A DNA stretch of 64,000 bases from Septoria linicola (GCA_024114885.1 CP099425.1:496001-560000), one strand, 5' to 3'; shown: positions 41,985 to 52,645, counted from the stretch's first letter. Program-made: numbers and translations. The notes: generated by a model not told the origin, from the sequence alone.

Positions 41985-43955
41985 ATGGCTACAACCACAC
42001 AGCCTGTGGCGCAGCAGGCTCTTATCGATGCTGCCGTACAGGCTACCTTGAGCGATCTCGGATTTCTATCCGCCGAGAGTCAAGACTCATTGCGAGAGCG
42101 CGTGACTCGAGCCGTCGAGCAGGCCTCTACTGCAGCACGGGAGAAGTCGGTATCGCACTACATTGCGGTCAAGCAAGCCGGACTGGAAGCCACCGACCGC
42201 AAGACGAAAGCGAAGGAGGAAGAGGCAAAACTGAAAATTGCTCGAGCGGAACAAGAGGAGTCTCTTGCGCAATGGAAAGCCAGAACGGCCGAAGGAATCA
42301 TTGAGCCTTTTCCGGAGAATCTTGCTCTGATTTCTGCAGGTTTCAGAGCCACATTCACTGGTACAGCTCCGGGTGCAGACGATACGCTAGAAGATCCAGA
42401 CGATGATTGTGAGGAGGAGGTCGACTCTGACGACGATCAAGATGTGACTATGGGGGAGAACGACGAGCCGCCGGCTCTTACCAAACGCAAGAATCGTGCT
42501 CGCAAAGGTCCCAAGCTGGGAACACCACCATTGTACAAGGCAACTGTCATCGAGTCTGCGGATAATAACATGATCGTGGAAGCTTCGACAGCAGACATCG
42601 ACGAGAATGTTCTGGATCGCATGAAGAAGTGTCTCGCTCTCGGCAACCATCCTGATACTCCGGAGCGTGAGGCAACACGTGCCCTCCATGTCGCCTCTCG
42701 CCTGATGAAGCAATACAATGTCACTCAAGCAGAAGTTCTAGCTCATGCCACTCCTGAGCAGCGGGCGCAGCTTGGCGGCCACAGCAAAGTTTCCATCGAG
42801 CGTAATGATGGGAACAAGACCAAGAGTGTGCAGCAGCAGGTTTACGTTGGACCTCTCATGATAGCTATGGATACTTTCTTCGGCACCAAGTCGTTCACTA
42901 CCAAGATATGGACCTCTCGTCATCCCGTCAAGAAAGGTCTCCACATCACTTTCCATGGTGTAGCATCAAACACCGTGGCAGCAGCAATGGCATTTGAGAT
43001 GGTGCACAATCTGATGGTAGAGTGGGCCCGCAAACACAAAGGTGTCGTCGGCCGAAGCAGTTATTGCCTTGGCATCTGCGACGAGCTCACGCGTGCAGCT
43101 GAGCAAGAGAAGCGAGATGAGATGGAGCGCGCCAAGGAGGCAGAAGCTCGAGCTTTAGCGTTTAGACTGCGAGCAGAAGCAGCTCAGCGTGAAGCCGAGC
43201 TGAATCGCTTGGCAGGACCTGTCGTGGACCTGACTGGATCGGAGCAGATACTACCACAAAAGGCTACAGTCGAGGATGAGGAGGAGGAGGGCGGCACGGC
43301 TGGAGAAGCACCTTCTCCCCTACCATCTGCATCGTCAATGCCTACAGCAGGTGGTACATCACCTCGACTGGATCTAGACGATGACGAGTGCAGCCTTGAC
43401 TCCTTCTACAGCATCGAAGACGACGACAGTCTTACGGACGATGGCGACAATGGTGTCATCATATCAGACGACGAAGCCTACGTGGACGCAGACGTGGACG
43501 ATGATGACGAGGGTGTCGAGCTTCCTGCAGACAACAGCGACTTCTGGAACGATCTTTGCCCTACCACCACATCCAAGCAGAATCCTGCCTATCACAATGC
43601 TCACGATGGGCGCCAGAATGATGACGAGATGCCTACCAAGCCTGACAATGCCGCGAATAGAAATGACTCTGTTGAGCCGAATGCTCAAACCGACGAAGAG
43701 GACTCCGCCCCGACATTCGCAGGCCCATCGCAACTGATCTTGTGGCGCGAGAAGGAGTCCCAGATCGCCGATGATGTGCTCAAGAATATGGGCATCAAGC
43801 TTCGCTCTGGGCGGAAACGCAAGTGGAAAGAGTTCGACCAAGAGGCTCGCAAGGTGGGTAGGGCGGATGGGAAGAAGATTCGGCCGAGGATGAGGACTCT
43901 CAAGGACTCGTCGTCTGTGGGTCAAGACAACGAGGATGAAGAGATGTGCCTTTGA
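41985..43955 (+). CDS. DUF2786 domain protein
   Basis: Single exon, 656 residues. Residues ~70-100 form a charged coiled coil (KAKEEEAKLKIARAEQEE). An acidic stretch (DDTLEDPDDDCEEEVDSDDD) and a basic KRKNRARK follow. Residues ~207-255, NVLDRMKKCLALGNHPDTPE followed by SRLMKQYNVTQAEV, match DUF2786 (PF10979). The following ~110 residues (VYVGPLMIAMDTFFGTKSF, GVASNTVAAAMAFEMVHNLM) are the domain usually found behind it. A second coiled coil (EKRDEMERAKEAEARALAFR) and a long acidic, low-complexity tail follow. Basic clusters (RSGRKRKWKE) suggest nuclear location. No biochemical function is established for the family. Confidence 0.88.
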   Translation: MATTTQPVAQQALIDAAVQATLSDLGFLSAESQDSLRERVTRAVEQASTAAREKSVSHYIAVKQAGLEATDRKTKAKEEEAKLKIARAEQEESLAQWKARTAEGIIEPFPENLALISAGFRATFTGTAPGADDTLEDPDDDCEEEVDSDDDQDVTMGENDEPPALTKRKNRARKGPKLGTPPLYKATVIESADNNMIVEASTADIDENVLDRMKKCLALGNHPDTPEREATRALHVASRLMKQYNVTQAEVLAHATPEQRAQLGGHSKVSIERNDGNKTKSVQQQVYVGPLMIAMDTFFGTKSFTTKIWTSRHPVKKGLHITFHGVASNTVAAAMAFEMVHNLMVEWARKHKGVVGRSSYCLGICDELTRAAEQEKRDEMERAKEAEARALAFRLRAEAAQREAELNRLAGPVVDLTGSEQILPQKATVEDEEEEGGTAGEAPSPLPSASSMPTAGGTSPRLDLDDDECSLDSFYSIEDDDSLTDDGDNGVIISDDEAYVDADVDDDDEGVELPADNSDFWNDLCPTTTSKQNPAYHNAHDGRQNDDEMPTKPDNAANRNDSVEPNAQTDEEDSAPTFAGPSQLILWREKESQIADDVLKNMGIKLRSGRKRKWKEFDQEARKVGRADGKKIRPRMRTLKDSSSVGQDNEDEEMCL

Positions 43956-44689
43956 TTACGGCACCTGGCAGGGACGTCATTTGGGCCGGTTTGCGGGTCT
44001 CATGGACGAGAGCCATGTACCGGAGCCCTGCGTCCGGGGGAGATATACCTCGAAACTCTTGGGCACTGTGTCTTTCATTGGACCCTAGGACCAATACTTG
44101 GCCACAATCAAGACGAGATTCCAAGTTCGAATGGTTTCCGAATGGTCTGTAGTGTGCTGTTGTACCCCGATTCCAGGATGTATCTTATCTACAAAAGCTC
44201 CTCAATACCTTAAGCCTCTCTAAACCTCTTCCCGCGATCAATCTGTGGCTCGTGCAGAATGGATCATGAGTCCTGTCAAAGCCCGTGGCTCCCAGCGATC
44301 AAGATGTCGCTACAGGCCTAGTACGGGAGTTCATCGACATAACAATAACGTATGACTCGGAAGCCACCGATGACGATATGGAAGTAGATGGCTTGGCTTC
44401 TGCCTCCAGACGAATTCGAATGTCGTCGTGCATTTGATGCGGATGCCGCCAACTGTCGCCAGCATCGTTGTCTATAGGTGGCCGCGCTATACCACAACAG
44501 GAAGTATGTATCTAGCTCAGAATATTACAATCCTTCAATCCTGGGCGGATGCGAGCTTTGTCAGCGCGAGGCTGCAGCTGGATGCGATGCGATGCAATGT
44601 TATAACGCTCGCCTACCCGCTACCACAGAGCCTGCCATACAGAGTCGACACGCCCTATCACCACCACTACTTCCTGTCTACTATACGCC
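43956..44689. other. Intergenic, no gene recognised
   Basis: About 730 bases between the DUF2786 gene and the NmrA-like locus; only motif-free short frames. Confidence 0.5.
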
Positions 44690-45633
44690 ATGTCCAAACT
44701 CCTCGCCGTCGTTGGCGCGACTGGAAACCAAGGCAGTTCAGTCATCACGGCCATCCTCAACGATACTTCTCTTTCCAGACAATACAAGATCCGAGCAGTC
44801 ACACGCAATGTCACGTCTGCCAAAGCCCCAGGCCCTCTCCTCCCAAGGCATCGTAGTCGTCGCAGCAGACTTCTCATCTCCAAGGGCAATCTCCTCAGCG
44901 CTCACAAACGTCCACACAATCTCCCTCATGAGCACTCCCGCCTCTGGCCCCAACGCTGCGGAACAAGAATTCCACACTATCAAGGTCACCGCTGATATCG
45001 CAGTCGCGCAGGGAGTGCAGTACATCATCTTCAGCACTCTTCCCTCGGTGAGCAAGATTTCAGGTAAAGAGTTCACTCGCGTCAGCTCCTTGGACGCAAA
45101 AGCCAGAGCAGAAGAGTACATTCGCGCTCTTCCAGTACAAAGCGCGTTTTAATTGTCCGGGCTCGTTTATGCAGAATTTCTTGGATCTTGGTATGGCGGG
45201 TGTTCGAAAGTGGGAGGAGGATGGAGGGAAGTGGGTGATGGAGAGACATGTTTCCAAAGAGACCAAGTTGCCATTGATCAATGCGGTGGGTGACACGGGG
45301 AAGTTTGTTGCGGCGATTTTGGTGGAGCCGGAGAGGTTTTCTGGGAAGGTGGTCAGGGCGGTGGCGAGGGAGTATAGTCATGAGGAGATTGTGGGGTGTT
45401 TGTCGAGGGTGACGGGGAAGGAGATTGCCTATAGGCAGGTCCGGCTTCGTGGGGCGATTGAGGAGATGGCGGGGTGGGAGGCGTTGGTTGTGGAGTATTT
45501 TGGTTATCTTGAGAAGTTTGGGTACTTCGGGCCGGCACAGGAGGAGTCGGTGGAGCGGAGTGTTGCGAATGTAAAGGGAAAATTGTCGACTTTCAAGGAG
45601 TACTTGGAGGCGCATCCGGTCAGGCTTGAGTAG
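44690..45633 (+). pseudogene. NmrA-like NAD(P)-binding protein with two single-base insertions
   Basis: The N-terminus MSKLLAVVGATGNQGSSVI is a standard NmrA Rossmann motif, continuing to KIRAVTRNVTSAKA. The frame breaks in a C4 run (44826-44829) and resumes as QALSSQGIVVVAADFSS through GVQYIIFSTLPSVSKISG. It breaks again in a T4 run (45147-45150) and resumes as NCPGSFMQNFLDLGMAG through to PVRLE and the stop at 45633. Removing one base from each run would restore a normal ~310-residue protein, so it is either a very young pseudogene or two homopolymer errors in the assembly. Intact relatives act as redox sensors or isoflavone-reductase-like enzymes. Confidence 0.8.
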
Positions 45634-45799
45634 TGATTGACCATGTCCATATGTGAGCGGCGCTCTGCTTGCAGGATAAAAGTGTCCAGTTCTGATCCTA
45701 TTGTGCGTCATAGTATGTTTCCTGTTCTTGACGTGCTCTGGATACTGTGGTTTTCTAGCTTGGCGATACCTTTATGGAACTTCCTCTGTAAGTCATCGC

Positions 45800-47281
45800 T
45801 CATGTACAGTCGCCAGAGGAGTCGCGCACAACTGCCGAGAGTGCAACGTCCCTGCAGTCTCCTGTGTCAACGCTGCCCGTCCGTCCACTGCCTTCGCTGC
45901 CATCGTGTAAGGCCCAAACATACATGTTGCGTGGAGAAGCAGCCGTAAGCTGTGTCATCGAGGGTGTCGGCAACACCAGATGTGCGATAGGCGCAGGCGG
46001 GGTGTGACTCGCGCACTGCGGCGCAATCTCTTGAACTGGTCTGGTCGATCGTCGTCTTGATGGGAACAGTTTTGGGCAGATGACAAATCGTAGCGGCATC
46101 AATGCAGGTAGTGAGCAACATATGATGCCTGTGAGGAGCTCTACAATGGCGTAGAGAGTGGCCTGGAAACCGGAGTCAGTGGCAAGGCTTGGTGGGTGTG
46201 AAGAGTGAAGAACCATAATCCCCGTCCAGGTGAAGTCGTGCACCACGTTCGCCGCCTTGGGAATGGCATCGAAAGCGCTCTTCATACGTAGCACACTTGC
46301 GATACACGACCTGAGAAATCTGTTAATTCATCTCCTCGGATGTTTCGGCAAGTTTTCGTCTCTCGCGTACGATGAACTCAGACCGAGAAGAACGATGATG
46401 CCCACTCGTTGCTCGAAAGGCAGTTGTAGTCTCCACAGCGGCGGTACTAGAAGACCGAGCATTCCCCAGCAAGTAACTGCTTCATAAGCAGACTGGATCT
46501 GCCAAAATCTGCGACCTCAATCAGCAAGACTAGACCTCCCTAGTCAGAGTGCCACTTTGAGCTACTAACAACCGCTGATCGAGACACTTCGCAGTGTCCT
46601 GTAAACTGGTATCCCACAGTGCCCTGAGCGGGATGCAGGCTGTCATCACCACGACCAGCGTGCTGAGCCCGCCCAATACGACAATAGCCATGAAGAACCA
46701 TATCAACCGTGCCGTCTTGCGAGATGGCAGAAATCGAAGGTATTGGACCAGGATCGAGACTTTGGTGCCAGTGATCGAAAAGGTCCATAGAGTGACGGCG
46801 AAGAAATTCATCTTCTGAGATTAGTCATATCCAGCGATGAACGGGAAACAGAGCATACTTTCGCTATGTTGTTTGAGTCCTGTGCGGAAAGTGCCACAAA
46901 ATGCCGACCGTCCCCGTAGCGCACTTCTTTGTGATCCAGTCAGCAGCCTTCGTGTGCGTAGTCATGCGGGACTGCATACGCAAGTAGATGAAAACCACGA
47001 CAGCAGTACATATAAGCTGAGAGTACGAATCAGCTCAAGTTGCATGATGAGTACGTTCCGCTCACCTCGCTCGCGACTATCAGCCAGTCATCCAAACCAG
47101 CGTATCTTGACAGTTTGACCCTGGCGTATGTCCTGGCGGATACAAAGACGACCGAGAGCCCGTAAAATGTGAACATGATCGAAAGTACGAGAGGTCCTCG
47201 AGTCTCGTGCGTAAGTCTGTATTTCTCTTCTGCTAGGAGGTCGAGACTTTCTACCAGGGGAGGACTTGCCAGGCGCGACAT
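45800..47281 (-). CDS. Rhodopsin-domain (PTH11-like) membrane protein 3
   Basis: Seven exons on the minus strand: 47066-47281, 46980-47016, 46859-46926, 46570-46814, 46371-46508, 46214-46310, 45800-46162 (introns 44-61 bp); 387 residues. Splicing restores YAGLDDWLIVASE, VVFIYLQVRYGDGRHFVALS, NFFAVTLWTFSITGTKVSIL, VQYLRFLPS, GLLVPPLWRLQLPFEQRVGI, HDFTWTGIMATLYAIVELLT and GIICCSLPALMP. These are the landmarks of the rhodopsin family in the right order. The last intron (46163-46213) is 51 bp, a multiple of three with a weak GTTCTT donor, so it could be retained without breaking the frame. The polar tail is Ser/Thr/Pro-rich. Ligand unknown. Confidence 0.85.
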
Positions 47282-49144
47282 GATAGCGGTAAAAGGTGCG
47301 ACGGGCCACTCTCACCGAATCACTCGTGGCGATGCGAAACGTCCATGGAATGAACTTCGAAGTGGTAGTGTTTGTATAGACTAAAGTGCGAAGAGTGCTA
47401 CTCGCGAGGTGACTGTCATGGTGGATGCCGAGGCATGTTGGTCGCGATAGTGCGCGATCGTTTGGGGGTTGTCGAATGCGCGCGTGGATCGTTGCTGGGA
47501 TTCGAAGTTAACTAGTGAGCTGCGAGCACCACAGATATAAGACCATTCACATCCCGGGCGATCTTCGCCTGTCAATTTCCTCTTTTGCAACTCTGGAGGT
47601 AGCATTCGGCGGAGGACACACGAGTTGTCCAATGATTCCATTTCGAGCAATATCTCGGCACATGAGATGCGATGTCATTTGAACCTCGCCTCACACCAAC
47701 CACGCATCGTGGAAGCTCAACGTGGAAGCGCGATCGTAGACCAGGTGGTTCCAACGTGCCCGCCGAGATGTTCGGGCTATTGATGGCTGAGAGACTGTGA
47801 ATGAGGCGATATCCTACGCTTCATGTTGGACTGGTTTGCTGAATCGGACTTAGGATGTCCAAGACAAGTCTCGCCTCCATGAGTGAAATGAAGGTCAGCT
47901 TGCAAGGCGGACATGGTGGCTCTTCCAAAACCCACGCCCTGGACAAGGTGAAGATTGGAGTACGATGTGCAACACTTCAGGCGTGCAGTCTACCAGCGCA
48001 GACAGCTGTCATTTCTAAGCTTGAGCAGACTGCCACGATCTGACCGAAAGCTCTTCCAAGTAAGGTTAATCAGCGCGACAGCTTGACGCCTGCTGCTATG
48101 TTGCGCGTAACAACCCAGCTTGTGCGCTCCATCGGGCGCGGGAGAGGAAGCGAATACGATGGTCTCTAGGCCTGATGTCTTGATCAAATCGCACATCGCA
48201 CACAAGCAGGCTCATGGAACAATGCAGGAACCGAAATGCATCCTCAGATGTGTGCAGGCGAGATACCTGGCGGATCTTCCTCGAAAAGTTCCACGCGGTA
48301 CATCAAAGCATACAGCATTCATCGTGTCCACGAAGCGAACTCGAGCTTACGAAGTGTAGTGGTCAGAGTAATCCCTGGTAGTCCGTGACTTCTTTCGTGA
48401 CACTGTGGCAGTGCACTTGAGTAGGAGAACAAAGGGTGTAAGAAGAAAGTGCTCAGCGCTGGGGTGGATCGTGATTGCGAGAGATGGAGCATGTGACACT
48501 TGTGCAACGTACTCCATATGCGCAGAGTGATTGTTGTACATCACGAGTATCTGGAGAAGCATTGACCACTCCCTTTCGGGTAACTTAGTTCCAGTTCCGC
48601 CTTCCATTTCTCCTTCGACTGAATCGTTGTTGCCGTATTTATGCTGCGATAGCAACTGCTTTGGCAGTCCGACATTCCTCGGCTGTGCTGCCAAGGGCTC
48701 GGATCGGAGCATTCTTCATCATCCGTCAGTGACTGACTTCACGGCACAGGCCGCGATGAACGACGACCATTTGTGCAGCTCTGCAGGCATTCTCCGCACT
48801 CTTCCCTTCTGAGCATCTTCTGACTGTATTCCTCCTCCCTTGGCAACCAGGTCAATCCTGAAAGTTGCCAATGAAATGGCACCATCTTCACACAGTCTTG
48901 ATGGACACGGTGAGAACAGTCTTTCTTGCCCTTGCCAGAGCTCGCCGGATCAAGGGGAACAGCAATGAGAGCTACCATGTTCCTCCTCACATAGCCTGGC
49001 AAACTACCTTGCCCGTAGCAACCATCTCCGCAGCTCTTCAATGGCAGAACACCCGTCTATCTGGAGATTTTCATTCTACTTGAGAGTCTTCGTCGTCCTG
49101 TCCTAGCCATTGATCAGCACCAGCAGACGCGTCTGTCACTCATA
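47282..49144. other. Long intergenic stretch, no gene recognised
   Basis: About 1.9 kb between divergent genes. The best frame (48347-48712, minus, 121 codons) has no motif or hydrophobic segment and is not annotated. The last ~60 bases before 49145 are a leader. Confidence 0.5.
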
Positions 49145-50288
49145 ATGGAGCACTCACAAGGAGACAGCATCGCGCGAGATTTCAGCGACGATGTCAACGG
49201 CAAGGCGTACGTAGGCGATGATGCAGAAGACACTTTGGCCAGAATAAAGACCTCAGGTACTGGGAGCGTGACGATCTCGTCTGAGCTGTTCGAGAAGCTG
49301 TATCTTCAACCAAAGATCTCAGGGCCAGGTCTCAAGCATCCCCTCCAGAAGATTCTGGGCAATCCGACGCCGCTGGCAATCATTGGCTTTGAAATGTCGC
49401 TCATGCCAATTACTATGCAGTTGATGGAATGGCGTGGTGCCGAGGGTTCGCGCACCGCCAACAAGTGAGAGCTTAACTGCTACTGGAACTGTTGAGAATA
49501 CGCAGCTAACGCCTGAGTCACAGTGCAAATGTGATCTTCTATGGAGGCGTGCTCATGTGGATCGCTGGTCTTTTCGAGTTCCTCCTCGGCAACACGTTCC
49601 CATTCTTGGTCTTCACTGCGTTTGGTAATCCTCAAACGGTCTTGGATAGACACCAGGCCTTGCTGACTCTGCCTAGGCTCCTTCTACGCTAGCTATGGAG
49701 CCACACTGATCCCATGGTTCGCAACTTACGCATCCTTCTCAGAAGATCCATACGGAGCCTCCTTGGACGGATTGTCCAATGCCGGCTTCAACGCTAGCTA
49801 TGGTGAGTATATCGATGGCGCTGGAGTACGCCACGACTAATAGTAGTGCAGGTCACTACTGGGCGGCATTCACGATTCTAATGTTCTTCTTCTTCCTCTG
49901 CAGCTTACGTACGAATGTCGTATTTGTGATCATCTTCGCAACAATCTTCCCTGCAGTGGCATGCCTCACTGCCGTATTCTACTACGCAGCTGATGGCGAG
50001 ATGGACAAAGCGCACGATTGCCAAGTCGTAAGTCTACTCTCCAGCTTGAAGCGCATGATCCTGCTGACAAGACTACAGGCTGCGGGCGGAATCTTGTTCA
50101 GCACTTGCATCGTCGGCTGGTACCTGTTTGCGGGTCTAATCTTCCCAAGTGTTGACTTTCCCATTCCAATTCCACTCGGCGACTTGCAACAAGTTGTTCC
50201 TGCCCTCTCTGATCTGTCAGGTGGCAGGAAATCTGGAAGGTCCATCTTCAGAAAGAGAAAGCACGATACGGTCGAAGACTCCGTCTGA
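49145..50288 (+). CDS. GPR1/FUN34/YaaH family transporter (acetate/ammonium permease-like)
   Basis: Exons 49145-49464, 49524-49624, 49677-49802, 49852-50027, 50079-50288 (introns 49-59 bp); 310 residues. The family signature NPxPL is GNPTPLAIIGFEMSLM near residue 78. Six hydrophobic helices follow, with NVIFYGGVLMWIAGLFEFLL, GNTFPFLVFTAFGSFYASYG, GHYWAAFTILMFFFFLCSLR and TCIVGWYLFAGLIFP. Members such as Ady2/AcpA move acetate (or ammonium) across the plasma membrane. The last intron is 51 bp with no stop in frame, so its removal rests on the GTAAGT/CTACAG signals and family alignment. This is the last intact gene before the AT-rich block. Confidence 0.92.
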
Positions 50289-50592
50289 TGGTGACTGAGG
50301 GGGCCGGGGGACGAGCAATGCTAACACATCTCGTCTGACGTCCGGCAGTCTAGCGAGGATCAAGAGAGTGCCGATGCATATCGGTAATGATCAAGAGTAG
50401 GTCAATGTGTGGATGTTCATGATTATGGTGCGGATACCCATTAAGTAGTAGTGTATTGTCCAAAGTTGAAAATCTTTTGCTCACTGATGCCTTTCCCTCT
50501 GCAGTTTGCTTGATTTCTCGAGAAATTTGCTGAATCCTCGAACCACTCCAATTCTTCCAGGTCCTGGAGGGAATCCTCGACTTGATTTGGGC
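50289..50592. other. Intergenic
   Basis: About 300 bases. The 5' half of the neighbouring receptor pseudogene should lie here but is absent. Confidence 0.5.
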
Positions 50593-51341
50593 TCGATCTG
50601 GCAATGCAGACCGATTCCATGCGCCTGGACGCATTGGACTCAGGAGGAACCATATTGTGAGTTGCTGACAGATTATCGAGAGAGCCACAATTGCTTACTG
50701 TAGACACAGGTATCTGCAACAACATCAATGCACAGGGCTGGACATCTGCGGCTTTTAACGTAATCCTGGATGTCCTTACTCTTGGTCTACCACTGCCCAT
50801 GCTCTGGAAGATGACGCTCAACAAACGCAAGAAATTTTTGGTTCTTCTCATGTTCTCTGTTGGCTTCTTCGTCACGGTAGTGTCGATTCTCCGTTTACAG
50901 GTCCTAGTCGAGTTTGGCGACTCGCAGAACCTGACATGGGACTATCGGGCGGTTGAATACTGGAGCACCATCGAAATACACGCAGCAGTAATTTGTGCCT
51001 GTATGCCCTCTATCAGGAACCTGATCCGGAGATTCCTTCCCAGGCTGGTGGGCTCAAGCGTCGAACGTTCTACAAACCTCGGTCCCTTGACCGGACGATC
51101 CGCAAAGAGCGACACCGAGAGCGGGCTGAAAATGCCCCGACCACAGGTACTCGCGCGACGTCGTGAGAGCGATGAGCAAGATTTCATCCCCTTACGTGAC
51201 GTGCACGCGGAGTCTGTCTCAAGAGATGCAAAACAACCGTTGGGCCACCACGCGCGTATATCTGAGTTCACGTTCTTCGAGGACAGCAAATCAGAGTCGA
51301 TTCAAGACAGACCTGTCTCGCCGCTTGACTACAGGAAGTGA
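50593..51341 (+). pseudogene. 5'-truncated rhodopsin-domain protein
   Basis: Similarity begins abruptly at SIWQCRPIPCAWTHWTQEEP (50593), mid-family. It passes a 47-bp intron (50657-50703) into TGICNNINAQGWTSAAFNVI, VLTLGLPLPMLWKMTLNKRK, FSVGFFVTVVSILRLQVLVE, LTWDYRAVEYWSTIEIHAAV and ICACMPSIRNLIRR, then a normal polar tail to the stop at 51341. The first ~130 residues, with helices 1-3, are missing, and no exon that could supply them lies between 50289 and 50592. The remaining frame is intact, so the truncation may be recent. This is the fourth member of the family in the window. Confidence 0.75.
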
Positions 51342-51624
51342 TGCGGGATTTAGTGACGACATGAAGACTTTAATGCTGTGGCAGATAAGCTTAACAAACA
51401 TACATTTCTCAAGCAAAGATCAACCGATCGCACTGCGAAGTGCTATTATTGACCGAGTTTACGAGGTCTATCTTACTCTTCGAAAAAAAACAGGGTCCAA
51501 AAATGATTGGTTGAGAGCGTTTCTTGGAAATCTGCCAGCACGTGACCCACTCCCAAAAACAGGGTCCGAGTGTGTAACGAAGATACGTTATCACGTGAAC
51601 TGTGCCTAAGGCCCTAGACTCGAC
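51342..51624. other. Transition zone with an unmutated repeat copy
   Basis: Between the receptor remnant and the AT-rich block. It contains a non-RIP copy (51451-51570) of a sequence repeated in mutated form from 51855. Two ACAGGGTCC-containing segments occur (near 51490 and 51558). Confidence 0.7.
51451..51570 (+). repeat. Unmutated copy of the RIP-affected repeat
   Basis: Begins ACCGAGTTTACGAGGTCTAT and runs through AGCGTTTCTTGGAAATCTGC and CAGCACGTGACCCACTCCC. The same sequence recurs at 51855-51975 with mainly C-to-T and G-to-A changes (TTGGAAATC to TTAGAAATC, CTGCCAGC to CTGCTAGC). It is the only GC-normal copy visible here. Confidence 0.85.
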
Positions 51625-51759
51625 GTTTTTCGTAGAAGTTCTTTCGACTCTACCTACCTATTAGGCGTAGTAAGCGACTATATAGTCCGTAACCTTTCCT
51701 ATACCGTCGCTTACTACGCCTAATAGGTAGGTAGAGTCGAAAGAACTTCTACGAAAAAC
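51625..51759. repeat. Perfect inverted repeat, 54-bp arms, 27-base loop
   Basis: Arm 51625-51678 (GTTTTTCGTAGAAGTTCTTT...) is the exact reverse complement of 51706-51759. The loop is 51679-51705. It would form a long hairpin. It marks the edge of the AT-rich block and could be the end of a foldback or MITE-like element. Confidence 0.92.
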
Positions 51760-51854
51760 ATCTAATATTAGCTAGCTTACTAATCCTTTTTAAGTAGGTA
51801 GGATTAACCGAGCGCTATAGTTAGATCTTTACGTTTACGCGATAGGGACTTTAT

Positions 51855-52150
51855 TAACCGAGTTTACGAGGTCTATACTACTATACGAAAAAAAATAGAG
51901 TCCGATAAAATAATTAGTTATTAGCGTTTCTTAGAAATCTGCTAGCACGTGACCTACTCTCAAAAACAAGGTCTAAAAATAATTAGTTAAGAGCGTTTCT
52001 TAGAAATCTCTCCTAAAATAGAGTCTAAAAATAATTAGTTAAGAGCGTTTCTTAAAAATCTGCTAGTACGTAACCTGCCTCTATCTTAGGTCTAAAAATA
52101 ATTAGTTAAGAGCGTTTCTTAGAAATCTGCTAGTATATAACCTACTCCTA
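51855..52150 (+). repeat. RIP-mutated tandem repeats of a ~55-70 bp unit
   Basis: About four copies of a unit containing AATAATTAGTTAAGAGCGTT and TCTTAGAAATCTGCTAGTA start near 51864, 51970, 52022 and 52089, each preceded by a GTCTAAAA or AGAGTCC-like stretch. They correspond to the unmutated segment at 51451-51570. Confidence 0.8.
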
Positions 52151-52327
52151 TCTTAGCGCCTATACTACTCCTTTTATAATACGTATACTACTTTAAGATA
52201 ATCTAGAAACATTAGTAGTAAGCTACTATTATAAGCTATTATATATAAGAGACGCGACTCTACTATTATATATAATATATAATTAACTAAAGAGCTATTA
52301 TAGGTACTTAGTAATAGTAGTAGTAGT

Positions 52328-52645
52328 AGTACTTAAAGAAAGAAATAAACTTAAGTAGAAGATTTAGTTATATTACCTATATCTAATAATAATAACAATC
52401 TTATAATAGGTATCTACTTATCTAATTACGTACTTATCTTAGTTATAATATAATAGCCTTACTCTATAATATAATAATAATAGAATAGTACTTAAAGAAA
52501 GAAATAAACTTAAGTAGAAGATTTAGTTATATTACCTATACCTAATAATAATAACGATCTTATAATAGGTATCTACTTATCTAATTACGTACTTATCTTA
52601 GTTATAATATAATAGCCTTACTCTATAATATAATAATAATAGAAT
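52328..52645. repeat. 159-bp tandem duplication
   Basis: 52328-52486 and 52487-52645 are near-identical (starting AGTACTTAAAGAAAGAAATA) with only a few differences, such as CCTATATCT/CCTATACCT and AACAATC/AACGATC, which are transitions. Confidence 0.9.

Noticed and set aside
46840..47016. Frameshift in rhodopsin-domain protein 3
   Set aside because: First reading suggested a broken frame, but a 53-bp intron at 46927-46979 restores YLQVRYGDGRHF without any defect.
48347..48712. 121-codon minus-strand open frame
   Set aside because: No motif, no hydrophobic or signal segment; isolated in a long intergenic region.
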